Source of the DNA: Eubacteriales bacterium
GTDB taxonomy: Bacteria > Bacillota > Clostridia > Christensenellales > Aristaeellaceae
DNA length: 64,000 bases
Assembly (NCBI GenBank): GCA_028705775.1
Contig: JAQWCW010000001.1
Span: 1-64,000 of the forward strand
Direction of reading: 5' to 3'
Part shown: piece by piece, positions 16,750 to 25,660 of the stretch
Layout: each line of letters starts with the position of its first letter
How positions within the stretch are numbered: the first letter of the stretch is position 1
The notes under the pieces: generated by a model
What the model was told of the DNA's origin: nothing
What the model saw: only the letters and a program-made list of their open reading frames with translations
Database searches by the model: none
Translations under genes and position numbers: made by a program

Positions 16750-17313
16750 ATGATTGAGCAGCAGGACACGGAAAACAACGCAGCAGAAAGCGTTTTTCCC
16801 GATGCAGGCAATGCTGACGCGCCTACGGCGCTTTCCTTTGAGGAAATGTACGAGAAGTATGCGCAGGATGTATTGAGGGTAAGCTACTTCTATCTGGGCG
16901 ACAGGCAAAAGGCTGAGGATGTTTGCCAGGATGTGTTCGTCAGGCTTCTTACGAATACGCCCGTTATTCAGGAGGGGCGCGAAAAAGCATGGCTTCTGAA
17001 GGTTGCGCTAAACCGCTGCCGCGATTTGTGGAGAGCGGCATGGGCAAAGCGCGTCGTTCTGGGAAGCCCCGCGTTCGAGCTTTATCCTGCGCCGGACGAT
17101 ATTAAGCAAACTGATGACCGCACAGAGATAATGCAGGCTATTGCTAAGCTCCCTGCCGGCTTTAAGGAGGTAATTTATCTGCATTATTATCAGGGCTATG
17201 GCATAGCAGAAATGGCGCAGATACTCGCATTGCCGGAGGGTACTATTTCAAGCAGGCTCTCGCGAGGAAGAAAAAAGCTTGAGGAAATCATGAAAGGAGG
17301 CGGAGAGGAATGA
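16750..17313 (+). CDS. ECF-type RNA polymerase sigma factor
   Basis: A 187-residue sigma-70 family protein. Region 2 spans about residues 30-95 (FEEMYEKYAQDVLRVSYFYLG, KAEDVCQDVFVRLL, and KAWLLKVALNRCRDLWR). Region 4 spans about 130-182 (LPAGFKEVIYLHYYQGYGIAEMA, then PEGTISSRLSRGRKKLEEIM). It lacks regions 1 and 3, as ECF factors do. I chose the ATG at 16750 for its GGAAGGTGG site over an upstream TTG. Its stop overlaps the next gene, which has anti-sigma-like topology, so the two probably form a regulatory pair answering an envelope signal. Confidence 0.9.
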   Translation: MIEQQDTENNAAESVFPDAGNADAPTALSFEEMYEKYAQDVLRVSYFYLGDRQKAEDVCQDVFVRLLTNTPVIQEGREKAWLLKVALNRCRDLWRAAWAKRVVLGSPAFELYPAPDDIKQTDDRTEIMQAIAKLPAGFKEVIYLHYYQGYGIAEMAQILALPEGTISSRLSRGRKKLEEIMKGGGEE

Positions 17314-18239
17314 AGCCTGAGGATTTTAAGCAAATTATGGATTCATCGCTTTCGGGTTTGATGCCGTCGGCGGAGCTGAAGGGGCGCATTCTTGCCGCCG
17401 GAAACAACTCAGAAGTAAGGAAGGAAAAGCCGTTTTTCGCGCGATATGCGCCGGCGATTTCCTTTGCGGCTGTTATAGTCGTCTGCTGCGCGCTCGTGCT
17501 GCCTATGGCGCTTGGGCACAAAAGCGCGCCTGAGGAAACCGTGCTTGCGTCGCAGGCTGCGGGCGGCGCGGGAGATATTGCTCTTGTCGCCGCGGCTGAC
17601 CTTACGCGCGGAAGCGTAAGCGTAGGCTCTACGCAGACAAGCGGTTACACCAGTATATGGGAAAAAGGAACCGGAGCAAATTTCCCGCTCGTTATGATAG
17701 ACGGCAAGGCGTACCGTATGCTCAAGAGCGATTTTTCCGCCGCCTCGCTCAAGGGCGACAGCCTTGGAAACGTCGATGATTATACTGACGAGCCTTCGCT
17801 TTCCGAAGGAAATATTGTCAGCAATACCGTTGAGCTGGGCACGGAAGTGTTCGCCGTCAGCGGCATGAAGGGCGCGTTCGTATGCGCCGACGTCGGCGGA
17901 AAAACCCGCGCTTTCCAGCGCGTCAGCTATGCCGGCACGGATACCGTTTCCGGCGAAACGCTGATGAGCACGCTCGCAGTCAATAATGTAGCGCGCATTG
18001 AAGTGAGCGGAGTTGGAACAATCACGGACGCCGACACTATTTCGAGCCTCGTTTCAACGCTCTGCGATAACGCCTCGTCCTACGGCGCGTCCAAGGGCGA
18101 AAGCGGCAGCGCCGTGCTGTTCTTTTTAAACAACGGGCTTTGCGTCCAGCTTTTCCAGAAGGACGATATTTTCAGCGCCTGCGGCGCGTGGGTCTGCCCC
18201 GAATTCCGCGACGCGCTGAGTGAGCTTTTCGCGGAGTGA
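17310..18239 (+). CDS. Putative membrane-anchored anti-sigma factor
   Basis: A 309-residue protein with a cytoplasmic N-terminus of about 45 residues, one transmembrane helix at about 48-70 (APAISFAAVIVVCCALVLPMA) and a large extracellular part. This topology and the four-base ATGA overlap with the sigma gene argue for an anti-sigma factor. I do not see a zinc-binding HxxxCxxC motif, and the extracellular domain has no recognisable family; it is rich in Gly, Ser and Asp with alternating strands. Function is inferred from context only. Confidence 0.65.
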   Translation: MKPEDFKQIMDSSLSGLMPSAELKGRILAAGNNSEVRKEKPFFARYAPAISFAAVIVVCCALVLPMALGHKSAPEETVLASQAAGGAGDIALVAAADLTRGSVSVGSTQTSGYTSIWEKGTGANFPLVMIDGKAYRMLKSDFSAASLKGDSLGNVDDYTDEPSLSEGNIVSNTVELGTEVFAVSGMKGAFVCADVGGKTRAFQRVSYAGTDTVSGETLMSTLAVNNVARIEVSGVGTITDADTISSLVSTLCDNASSYGASKGESGSAVLFFLNNGLCVQLFQKDDIFSACGAWVCPEFRDALSELFAE

Positions 18240-18274
18240 ATACGCTGCTTAACTGACCCGCATAATGTAAATCA

Positions 18275-18305
18275 GGGACAGGATGAAAATCCTGTCCTTT
18301 TTTTG
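18275..18305 (+). terminator. Terminator of the sigma/anti-sigma operon
   Basis: Hairpin GGACAGGAT-GAAA-ATCCTGTCC followed by eight T. Confidence 0.9.
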
Positions 18306-18357
18306 AGGATATAGAAGTAAAGGTAGTCTGAGTATATATATGCTTATTATTAAATAA

Positions 18358-18530
18358 TAATTCTCGCGACAATCCCTAAAACAATCCTTCCGTCACGGCT
18401 ACGCCGTGCCACCTCCCTTTGCTACATACGAGGCTTCTTCCGGTATTGCCGCCGCACTGTAAAGTAGCCGCTTGTAGGTTATCGTTAGTTCTTAATCATG
18501 TAATTCTCAAGCTTGTTCTAATATTGAGAT
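18358..18530 (-). repeat. Dispersed repeat, copy B (short)
   Basis: Holds CAATCCTTCCGTCACGGCTA, the CACGGCTACGCCGTG palindrome, GCTACATACGAGGCTTCTTC and a TTATCGTTAGTTCTTAATCA block shared with copies A, C and D. No gene lies here; the rest of 18306-18578 shows nothing else. Confidence 0.75.
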
Positions 18531-18578
18531 TTTCAATCATAATGGCGTTATCACAACCCGTCAGCTTGCTAAGACCCT

Positions 18579-20126
18579 TTACGCCTCCTTCTTAATCGCC
18601 GGCGTTTCCTCGTCGGAGGTTTTTGTTTTTTCGGGGAAGAACACCGCAAAGGAGGTTCCCGCGCCGGGTTTTGAGCGGACGGTTATGCGCCCGCCGTGCG
18701 AAAGCACTATAATCCGCGCTATGGAAAGCCCCAGCCCGTGACCGCCGCCCTCGCGCTTGCGCGCCTCGTCGGAGCGGTAGAAGCGGTCGAAGATTCGCGG
18801 CAAATCCTCCTTGGATATTCCGACGCCCGTATCCGAAACGGTTGTTAGGCAGCCGTCCGGCATATGCTCGCAGGAGAGGGTAATCGTTCCGCCGGAGGGA
18901 GTGTATTTAACCGCGTTGTCAAGCAGCACGCGCAGCGCCTGCTTGACCATGCCTTGGTCGGCATAAATCAGGCTCGACTCAAGCTTATCCGTAAGAATTG
19001 TGTATGCGGGCGCAACCATCTGCATTTCCTTTTGCAGCGTCGCCACAAGGTCGCGCATATTGAAGGTTGAAAGCTCCATATGCAGGGTCTTTTTATCGTG
19101 CCGCGCAAGGAAAAGCAGGCTTTCGACAAGCTCCTTCATGTTGGACGCCTCGGCGGAAATCGCGGTTATTCCCTCGTTGAGAATATCCTTATCCTCCTTG
19201 CCCCAGCGCGAAAGCAAATCGGCATAGCCCTGAATTACGGCGATTGGAGTGCGCAGCTCATGGCTCGCGTCGGAAACGAACTGCTTCTGGCTGTTGTAGC
19301 TGAGTTCAATTCTGTCGAGCATTGAGTTTATAACGGCGGAAAGGTCGCGCAGCTCGTTTTTCATTCCCTGCAGATTGATTCGCGCCGAAAGGTTCGTTGC
19401 GGACAGCGTTTTGGCTATCTCCGCTATTTCGTAGATAGGCTGCAAAACCGTCTTGTCGAGCCGCCGCCTGTCCTGAAGGAAGCGCATTGCGCGCATCAAA
19501 TCAAAGAAAAGCATTGCGCCCGCAAGCCATAGGTAGAGGGTCCGCTGGCGGGTAACGTCAAATAGCGCCGCTACGGTATACGTCTTTTCACCGGCAGTTT
19601 TCGGGCGCGTTATAAGCATCGTCGCCTTTTCATCGAAAAGCCCGTTTGTGAATGCGTTTTTTACATCCTTTGCGGCGGCGATAATCAGGTTCTTTTCCTC
19701 GTTATAGCCATCGCTGACGGTCGCCGTAAGCCCGTATAAACGCGTTTCGCCTACGCCGTATTCGCCCGCGGCGGCAGGTATATCCGCAATCACGTCCGCA
19801 AGCTGAACGTCAAGGCTATGGTAGGAAACAACGGAAAAGAGCAATGTGAAAAGGATTAGGATTGGGATTGTCTGCGAGAAAAGCTTTCCGCAGTAGGAGA
19901 GCGCGATTCGAAGCGTAAGCGAAAAGCGCAGGTTTGCGCCAAGCGCCTCCATTTTGCCGTGCGTTCTTGCGCTCAGGCGGTTAAAGCCGTTGTCCTGCTC
20001 CGCCCTTTTGTTTTTAAGCTCCGCCATCCTGCCGCGCAGCTTCCCCGCCGCCCTTTTGCGGCGCTTTTCGTTTTTTTGTTTTATCTCGCGCGCCCTTTTC
20101 AGGCTTTCCGCCTTGTTATTCTTCAT
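18579..20126 (-). CDS. Sensor histidine kinase
   Basis: A 515-residue membrane kinase. The N-terminus is very basic (residues 1-45). Two transmembrane helices (about 85-108 and 197-213) enclose an extracellular sensor segment of about 90 residues. A HAMP-like linker follows, then the HisKA box FVSDASHELRTPIAVIQGYA with the phospho-accepting His, and the HATPase_c domain with N box (LRVLLDNAVKYTP), G1 box (DTGVGISKEDLPRIFDRFYR) and G2 box (GGGHGLGLSIARIIV). It overlaps the 3' end of the response-regulator gene by 11 bases, a tight operon. The signal is unknown. Confidence 0.93.
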   Translation of the reverse strand: MKNNKAESLKRAREIKQKNEKRRKRAAGKLRGRMAELKNKRAEQDNGFNRLSARTHGKMEALGANLRFSLTLRIALSYCGKLFSQTIPILILFTLLFSVVSYHSLDVQLADVIADIPAAAGEYGVGETRLYGLTATVSDGYNEEKNLIIAAAKDVKNAFTNGLFDEKATMLITRPKTAGEKTYTVAALFDVTRQRTLYLWLAGAMLFFDLMRAMRFLQDRRRLDKTVLQPIYEIAEIAKTLSATNLSARINLQGMKNELRDLSAVINSMLDRIELSYNSQKQFVSDASHELRTPIAVIQGYADLLSRWGKEDKDILNEGITAISAEASNMKELVESLLFLARHDKKTLHMELSTFNMRDLVATLQKEMQMVAPAYTILTDKLESSLIYADQGMVKQALRVLLDNAVKYTPSGGTITLSCEHMPDGCLTTVSDTGVGISKEDLPRIFDRFYRSDEARKREGGGHGLGLSIARIIVLSHGGRITVRSKPGAGTSFAVFFPEKTKTSDEETPAIKKEA

Positions 20127-20796
20127 ATTTGAACATATATCCCACCGCGCGTATCGTATGCAGCGTTTTTATGGAGTACTTTTCGTCGAGCTTATTGCGC
20201 AGGTAGCGGATATAAACATCCACCACGTTGGTATCGCCCGCGAATTCATAGCCCCATACCTCGTTCAGCAGTTCGTCGCGGCTTACAGCCTCGCCGGTAT
20301 GCCGCATAAGATATGCGAGAAGGTCAAACTCCTTCTTGGTCAGGTTAACTTCGTTTCCGGCGCACGTTACGCCGTAGCTGCTCAAATCCATATGCACGGG
20401 GCCTTCCGTCAGCGTTTCGTGCGTTTTGCCGGTCAGCCTGCGCTTTTTCAAGGCAACGCGGATTCGGGCAAGCAGCTCCTCAATCGCAAAGGGCTTCGTC
20501 ATATAATCGTCCGCGCCCATGTCAAGCCCCATAACCTTGTCGGATACGTCGTCCTTTGCCGTCAGCATGATTACGGGCATATCGCTCGTCTGCCTCAGGC
20601 GGCGGCAGACCTCTATTCCGGAGAGCAGGGGCAGCATCAAATCGAGAATAAGCAAATCGGGCTTACCGCTCAAGGCGGCGTCAAGCCCCTCGCGCCCGTC
20701 GTAGGCGCATATAACCTCGTAGCCCTCGTGCTTCAGCTCCAGCTCAAGAAAGCGGGCTATCTTCTTCTCGTCCTCAACAATAAGTATTTTTGCCAT
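20116..20796 (-). CDS. OmpR/PhoB-family response regulator
   Basis: A 226-residue regulator. The receiver domain (1-115) has the acidic pocket at EDEKK, the phospho-acceptor Asp in LLILDLMLPLLSG (about residue 51), and a conserved Lys in MTKPF. The winged-helix DNA-binding domain (about 130-226) contains LTKKEFDLLAYLMRH and DVYIRYLRNKLD. It is transcribed first, followed by its kinase. It would bind DNA as a dimer after phosphorylation. Targets are unknown; the two membrane-associated DUF4342 genes lie just upstream on the same strand. Confidence 0.95.
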   Translation of the reverse strand: MAKILIVEDEKKIARFLELELKHEGYEVICAYDGREGLDAALSGKPDLLILDLMLPLLSGIEVCRRLRQTSDMPVIMLTAKDDVSDKVMGLDMGADDYMTKPFAIEELLARIRVALKKRRLTGKTHETLTEGPVHMDLSSYGVTCAGNEVNLTKKEFDLLAYLMRHTGEAVSRDELLNEVWGYEFAGDTNVVDVYIRYLRNKLDEKYSIKTLHTIRAVGYMFKYEE

Positions 20797-20910
20797 CTGC
20801 GTCTGCCTCCAAAGAATATATTAAAACGCCCTTAGGCTGTTTTTCGTTATATGCGCCTTTGCCGCCCCCGCATAAAGGCGCGGGGACGGCGGGCATAATA
20901 TATCAGTAAA

Positions 20911-21633
20911 TCACTTGATGGTGGCTGAGGAGAAGCCGTCGTCATCGTCCTTTTCAACGGTTATGCTTCCGTCCGCGTTGAACTCAACAGACGCGCTCTG
21001 CGCCTTTTTCGCGCTTTCGATTTCCTCCTCAAGGGAGGGCATACGCTTTTTCAGCTCCTCATAGGTGCGCTCCTGCTCGTCCATTTCACGCTTGTCCTCC
21101 TCGGACACTTCGGGCTTTTTCTTTTGCTGCGCGCTGCTGCCGGTAAAGCTCTGCATTGAGCTGCGCACGTTATGCCCCGCGTTCTGGATGATTGTCTGAA
21201 GCGTAGCCTTTACGAAGGCAGGGTCGCTCTTTACAAAGGATATGCGGTAGCCCAGAATCAGCGAGAGCAGCAGCCCGCCAGCGAGCAGGTAGGGAGCCGA
21301 AAGCAGGGCAATCGCGAGGAAGAGGACGGAAAGATTGATTATCATAACGCCGTCCTTCTTAACCATAACGCGGCAGGCATATGCCTTCTGAAACAGCTTG
21401 CCGATGGTTAAGCCAACGTCCGCCGTGTAAATCTTCTTATGCTCCGCTCCCTGAGCGCTCTGCGCTTTGGCGCTTTGCGCGCTCTCGCTCCTCAGCTTGC
21501 CGCGCTTTTCAAGCTCGGCAAGGCAGCGGGGAACGTCGCCGTCCATCATATCGAGAAGCGCAACCGCTTCCTCGTAGGTGACCTCGGCTCTGCGCCTCAG
21601 AAGCTCAACATCGTCAATAGTGTAGTTTGCCAT
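20911..21633 (-). CDS. DUF4342 protein with UBA-like N-terminus (paralogue 1)
   Basis: A 240-residue protein. Residues 1-45 look like a UBA-type helical domain (TIDDVELLRRRAEVTYEEAV). A Ser/Ala/Gln-rich linker precedes the DUF4342 core (about 80-150: KLFQKAYACRVMVKKDG and two adjacent membrane helices, IINLSVLFLAIALLSAPYLL and GGLLLSLILGYRISF). The last 90 residues are strongly charged with coiled-coil character (EEDKREMDEQERTYEELKKR). No biochemical role is known to me for this family. It is the second of two tandem paralogues. Confidence 0.8.
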   Translation of the reverse strand: MANYTIDDVELLRRRAEVTYEEAVALLDMMDGDVPRCLAELEKRGKLRSESAQSAKAQSAQGAEHKKIYTADVGLTIGKLFQKAYACRVMVKKDGVMIINLSVLFLAIALLSAPYLLAGGLLLSLILGYRISFVKSDPAFVKATLQTIIQNAGHNVRSSMQSFTGSSAQQKKKPEVSEEDKREMDEQERTYEELKKRMPSLEEEIESAKKAQSASVEFNADGSITVEKDDDDGFSSATIK

Positions 21634-21711
21634 AATATTTCCTCCTGTAAACAGCCCTTGACATTATACCATTTGGTTTGCAGATTAGCAATTAAGGCTT
21701 GCCCTGCCTGA

Positions 21712-22275
21712 TTACTTGACCATTTCCTTGATTCCGTCCCTCACGTTGCGGGCGGCGTTATGCACAACGCTGTGAATGTTCTGGAAAACTTCTTCCTTGC
21801 GCTCGAAGCTTATGCGATAGCCAAGCGCGAGGGCGAGAACGGCGCAGCCGAGAGCCAGCCAAGGCGCAACGATTGTGGCAATGATTGAGAACAAGAGGGA
21901 GAAGTTAGCGATGATGGTGTCGCCCTTGCGAACCATAAGAAGGTTTTTGCTCAGCATAGTGAAGATACCTCCGTTGTTATTTGTCGTCTTGCTGCCGAAG
22001 CCGCAGTTCTTTTTCCAGTCGCAGGAGGACTTTTCGCAAGCCTCACACCAGTTGTCCCAGCAGTTCTTCTTTTCTGTGGCTTTGCTTTCGGTCTTTTCCT
22101 CGGCGGTTTCGGTCTGCGCGTTCGCCGCCGCTGTATCATCGGCGTTTGCCTTGATTTCCGAAATCGCGGCTTCCAAATCGCCGCCGTGCTTTTCTATAAG
22201 CGCGATAGCCTCGTCATAGCTCATATGTCCGGCGCGGCGAAGATACTCAACGTTTTCCAAAGTGTAGTTTTTCAT
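21712..22275 (-). CDS. DUF4342 protein with UBA-like N-terminus (paralogue 2)
   Basis: A 187-residue relative of the next gene downstream. It shares the UBA-like N-terminus (TLENVEYLRRAGHMSYDEAI), the basic VRKGDTII segment, the double membrane helix ending ALGYRISFERK, and a C-terminal VHNAARNVRDGIKEM. Unlike its paralogue it has a Cys/Trp-rich linker (CWDNWCEACEKSSCDWKKNC) that could bind metal, and it lacks the charged tail. The start was moved to the ATG with an AAAAGGAG site. Confidence 0.8.
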   Translation of the reverse strand: MKNYTLENVEYLRRAGHMSYDEAIALIEKHGGDLEAAISEIKANADDTAAANAQTETAEEKTESKATEKKNCWDNWCEACEKSSCDWKKNCGFGSKTTNNNGGIFTMLSKNLLMVRKGDTIIANFSLLFSIIATIVAPWLALGCAVLALALGYRISFERKEEVFQNIHSVVHNAARNVRDGIKEMVK

Positions 22276-22515
22276 TTTCTTTCTCCTTTTATCTTCCGTC
22301 GGGTTTGTTGTCTGTTCCCTCCCGACACGCATAGAATATCAGTTTCCGCTCGCCGCTGCTTGTGAAACGGGTGAAAGAAAAATGAGAAATAAATGAGAAA
22401 ACGAATTGCGCGCTTTAATTCTTTATATATCGCGCCTTTGTGGTATAATCAGCTTATGTTTAAGGCTGAATCCAAACCGAAGCGGCGGATTATCTGCCGG
22501 AGTAAGGAGTTAATA

Positions 22516-23502
22516 ATGAAGTATACGTATCTCGGCGGCACTGGAATCAGGGTTTCCCGCATTTGCATGGGCTGCATGGGCTTTGGCGACGCTTCCTTCG
22601 GGCAGCATTCGTGGACGCTCTGCGAGGAGGACTCAAGGAAGATAATCCGGCATGGGCTTGAAAAGGGCGTAAATTTTTTCGATACGGCTATCGTCTATCA
22701 GGGCGGCAGCAGCGAGCAGTACCTCGGCAGAGCGCTCAGGGATTTCGCAAGGCGCGAGGATGTCGTTGTCGCCACAAAGTTCCCGCCGCGAAGCAGAACT
22801 GAAATCGAGCAGGGAAAATCGGGCAAGCAGCACGTTATGGACTCGCTCGACAGAAGCCTCTCAAACCTCGGAATGAATTATGTGGATTTGTATATCTGCC
22901 ATATGTGGGATTATAAAACTCCGATTTATGAAATATTGGAGGGCTTGAGCGAGGCTGTCAAGTCCGGCAAGGCGCGCTCAGTCGGCATTTCCAACTGCTA
23001 CGCGTATCAGCTCGCAAAGGCGAACGCCCTTGCAAGGCAGGAGGGCTTTCCCGAATTCGTAAGCGTTCAGGGGCATTATAACCTTATTTTCCGCGAGGAG
23101 GAGCGCGAAATGGCGCGGCTGTGCAGGGAGGAAAACATTGCGATGACGCCTTACAGCGCGCTTGCGGGCGGACGGCTCTCAAAGCGCCCGGGCGAAACCT
23201 CCAAACGGCTTGAGGAGGACGAGTACGCCCGCTTCAAGTACGATAAAACGGCTGAGCAGGACGGCGTTATCATCGCGCGCGTTATGGAGCTTGCGGAAAA
23301 GCGCGGAGTTTCCATGACGGAAATCGCGCTTGCATGGCTGATTGGCAAGACGACCTCTCCCGTCGTCGGCGCAACAAAGCTGAGCCATGTCGACGGCGCC
23401 GTCGCAGCAGCGGAGCTTACGCTTACCGCCGAGGAAAACGCGTATCTTGAGGAAGCGTATATCCCTCACCGCCTTGTCGGCGTTATGGCAGAGAATAAGT
23501 GA
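22516..23502 (+). CDS. Aldo/keto reductase
   Basis: A 328-residue TIM-barrel oxidoreductase of the AKR superfamily. It has the N-terminal LGGTGIRVSRICMG strand, the catalytic Asp and Tyr in NFFDTAIVYQGGSSEQYLG, Lys in VVVATKFPPR, and His in YICHMWD. The C-terminal NADPH-binding loop (PVVGATKLSHVDGAVAA) is present. It reduces carbonyls of sugars or aldehydes; the substrate is not predictable. The ATG at 22516 has a TAAGGAG site. A TATAAT box at 22444-22449 may be its promoter. It stands alone. Confidence 0.9.
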   Translation: MKYTYLGGTGIRVSRICMGCMGFGDASFGQHSWTLCEEDSRKIIRHGLEKGVNFFDTAIVYQGGSSEQYLGRALRDFARREDVVVATKFPPRSRTEIEQGKSGKQHVMDSLDRSLSNLGMNYVDLYICHMWDYKTPIYEILEGLSEAVKSGKARSVGISNCYAYQLAKANALARQEGFPEFVSVQGHYNLIFREEEREMARLCREENIAMTPYSALAGGRLSKRPGETSKRLEEDEYARFKYDKTAEQDGVIIARVMELAEKRGVSMTEIALAWLIGKTTSPVVGATKLSHVDGAVAAAELTLTAEENAYLEEAYIPHRLVGVMAENK

Positions 23503-23652
23503 GGTATACGGATGTAGTGCGGACGAGTATAGTGCGGATGATGTGTTATAGATAAGATAATATGGATGAGTCATTATTGGATTGAATATATAGTGCTTAT
23601 GTGTAATGTAACATTATTTAGTGTAAATTAGGTAATACGGACGAGTATAGTG
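23503..23652. other. AT-rich intergenic stretch
   Basis: No gene or clear signal is seen. A GGACGAGTATAGTGC motif occurs twice (near 23521 and 23639). Confidence 0.4.
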
Positions 23653-24005
23653 CAATATCATAATAAACCGTCTGCAACCGCAGTCTGTTTACCAAAGAAG
23701 GCTCCACTATGTAAAGTGAGCTGTACGCTTGCTGAAAAAAGGCTCCCTTGTGTAAAGGGAGCTGGCGCGGAGCGCCTGAGGGATTGTCAGAAAGGCTTGA
23801 TATATAAGGATTTTCGATGATTATTCAATAACCTTTTTCTTTCGAGCAACCTAACGACAATCCTTCCGTCACGGCTACGCCGTGCCACCTGTTCTTGCTA
23901 CATACGAGGCTTCTTCCGGTATTGAAGCCGTCCATTGATACGATTCTTGTTGATTCGCGTTTGCCGCTATCGTTCCATCGCTCTGTAGCAGTCGCCGCCG
24001 AATTC
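23653..24005 (-). repeat. Dispersed repeat, copy C
   Basis: Contains AAACCGTCTGC, two GGCTCC...GGAGC hairpins (one GGCTCCCTTGTGTAAAGGGA), GCGCCTGAGGGATTGTCAG, GGCTTGATATATAAGG, CAATCCTTCCGTCACGGCTA and GCTACATACGAGGCTTC. Oriented like copy D. It has no coding capacity. Confidence 0.85.
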
Positions 24006-24136
24006 GATTACAGGTGAAATCACAGGTGTTCCTCCCTATATATATCGTTATGCTCGGTATAACTTGCGCATCGAGAATGTCAATGCGGCGGTTTCGTCAA
24101 TTTTACTGCGCTTTTGACAAATACGGTATTCCATTT

Positions 24137-24150
24137 TGCAAACGTTTGTG
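24137..24150. promoter_or_regulatory. Candidate LacI/CcpA-type operator
   Basis: TGCAAACGTTTGTG has a ten-base palindromic core (CAAACGTTTG) with the central CG typical of LacI-family sites, and it sits just upstream of a TACAAT -10 element (24152-24157) of the ABC importer operon. Likely repression by a sugar-responsive regulator; inference only. Confidence 0.45.
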
Positions 24151-24228
24151 CTACAATGCAATCATTAGATGCGGCGCAGAAGAAGCCGCTCACGGAAAAA
24201 TCAATCAAAACCGAAAAGGAGAATAACC

Positions 24229-25530
24229 ATGAAGAAATTACTGGCTATCGTTCTATCTGTCGCGCTGTGCCTGACCGCATTCGGCACTGTCGCCTTCGCT
24301 GAGGAGAGCGTAGAGGATGTAATCGCTCAGGCTCAGAGCATGACCAACGAGGAGCTTTACAAAAAGGCAATCGAGGAATCCAACGGAAAGGTGCTTTACG
24401 GAATCGGAAATTCCAGCCGCGGCAAGACCGCCGGCGCGGAATTCGTTGCGATGCTTCAGGGCATCGACCCCTCCTATACCGGCACAATCGAGTGGTCGCA
24501 GCCGAAGAACAACTCAATCTTCACCACCCTTAACGCCGATATCAAGAGCAGCAGCCATATCTATTCGATGACGCTGATTCAGGACGGAAACCAGATTCAG
24601 TCCAAAATGCTGAACACCGGCAACCTGCTGAACTTCATCCCCAAGGAGTGGGCGGAGCAGGAAGGCGTTGACATCGCCGCGAACAGCTACCCGCTTACCC
24701 TCCAGACCCTTAACAAGGTTTTCATGTTCAACAACACCTCCGGCGCGGTTTTCACCAACTGCTGGGATTTCGTTGCCGAGGGCGTCAACCCGCTTTACAT
24801 GGACGTGAACTCCGAACTTGTCGGAAAGAACTTCCTGTATATGCTCACCTCCGAGAAGTACTCCACCTATCTCAAGGACGCTTTTGACAAGCTGCCCACC
24901 GAAAAAAAGGCGTATTTCGCGGCGGTTATCGATGAAGTAGCCCCTGACTGCGATTACCTCGGGCTTACCGCCGAAAACGCCAAGTACGGCCTTGCCTTCA
25001 TCAAGCTTTGGTGCGAGCAGTACAACGCGCAGACCGACGACGGCCCTATCTGCAACACCCTCGTTACCGCCTCCGCCGCCGGACAGAGCGGCTTGCTGGT
25101 TTACTCCAAGCTCCGCTCCGTTGAGGAGAGCGCGGACGCGTCCGTTAACAACATCACCATCGCCGCTTATCAGGATGATTACACCGGAATCGGCGGCTAT
25201 GCCTACAAGCATTTCCTTATGCTCACCAAGACCTCCCCGCTGCCCTGGACTGCCTGCGCTTTCATATCGTTCATGACGACGACTGAAACCGGCTTCCACG
25301 CATGGGGCAAGGACATGGGCGGTTACAGCGCCAACCCCGTATGCAACACCGACCACAGCAAGGACGGCTTTGTTGACGGCGTTGACACCTATCCTGCCAA
25401 GGACGACCGCGGCTACGAGTGGTGGACTTCCGCTGAGGGCGGACAGCTCGTGGTTGAAGACCCCGCGTACTGCGCAGAGGTTTCCTTCGACTTGGGCGAC
25501 TGGATTGACATGATAATCGGAAACAAGTAA
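24229..25530 (+). CDS. ABC transporter substrate-binding protein, iron/phosphonate type
   Basis: A 433-residue exported protein. Residues 1-24 are a signal peptide ending VAFA-EE; no lipobox cysteine sits at the cleavage site, which is unusual for a binding protein of a Gram-positive cell. The mature part has the periplasmic-binding type II pattern (SSRGKTAGAEFVAM, then FTNCWDFVAEG, and TKTSPLPWTACAFISF). It is the first gene of an operon with a fused double permease and an ATPase, the order of Fe(III)- or aminoethylphosphonate-type importers. A strong hairpin after the stop would allow it to be expressed above the membrane parts. Ligand unknown. Confidence 0.82.
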   Translation: MKKLLAIVLSVALCLTAFGTVAFAEESVEDVIAQAQSMTNEELYKKAIEESNGKVLYGIGNSSRGKTAGAEFVAMLQGIDPSYTGTIEWSQPKNNSIFTTLNADIKSSSHIYSMTLIQDGNQIQSKMLNTGNLLNFIPKEWAEQEGVDIAANSYPLTLQTLNKVFMFNNTSGAVFTNCWDFVAEGVNPLYMDVNSELVGKNFLYMLTSEKYSTYLKDAFDKLPTEKKAYFAAVIDEVAPDCDYLGLTAENAKYGLAFIKLWCEQYNAQTDDGPICNTLVTASAAGQSGLLVYSKLRSVEESADASVNNITIAAYQDDYTGIGGYAYKHFLMLTKTSPLPWTACAFISFMTTTETGFHAWGKDMGGYSANPVCNTDHSKDGFVDGVDTYPAKDDRGYEWWTSAEGGQLVVEDPAYCAEVSFDLGDWIDMIIGNK

Positions 25531-25546
25531 ACCGTAGCTCCCGCAG

Positions 25547-25574
25547 CGGGGCTGGCGCGCTCGCGTCAGCCCCG
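25547..25574 (+). terminator. Attenuator-like hairpin after the binding-protein gene
   Basis: A GC-rich 12-pair stem (CGGGGCTGGCGC with GCGTCAGCCCCG) without a T-run. It probably partially blocks or stabilises transcripts, setting more binding protein than permease. Confidence 0.55.
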
Positions 25575-25660
25575 TGCTGTTTAGAATCTGTCGGGCATTA
25601 CCTTTTCCGGCAGGGCAAAACCCGCCTATCGCTTACTATCCACCGGAAGGAGCGACTGAA

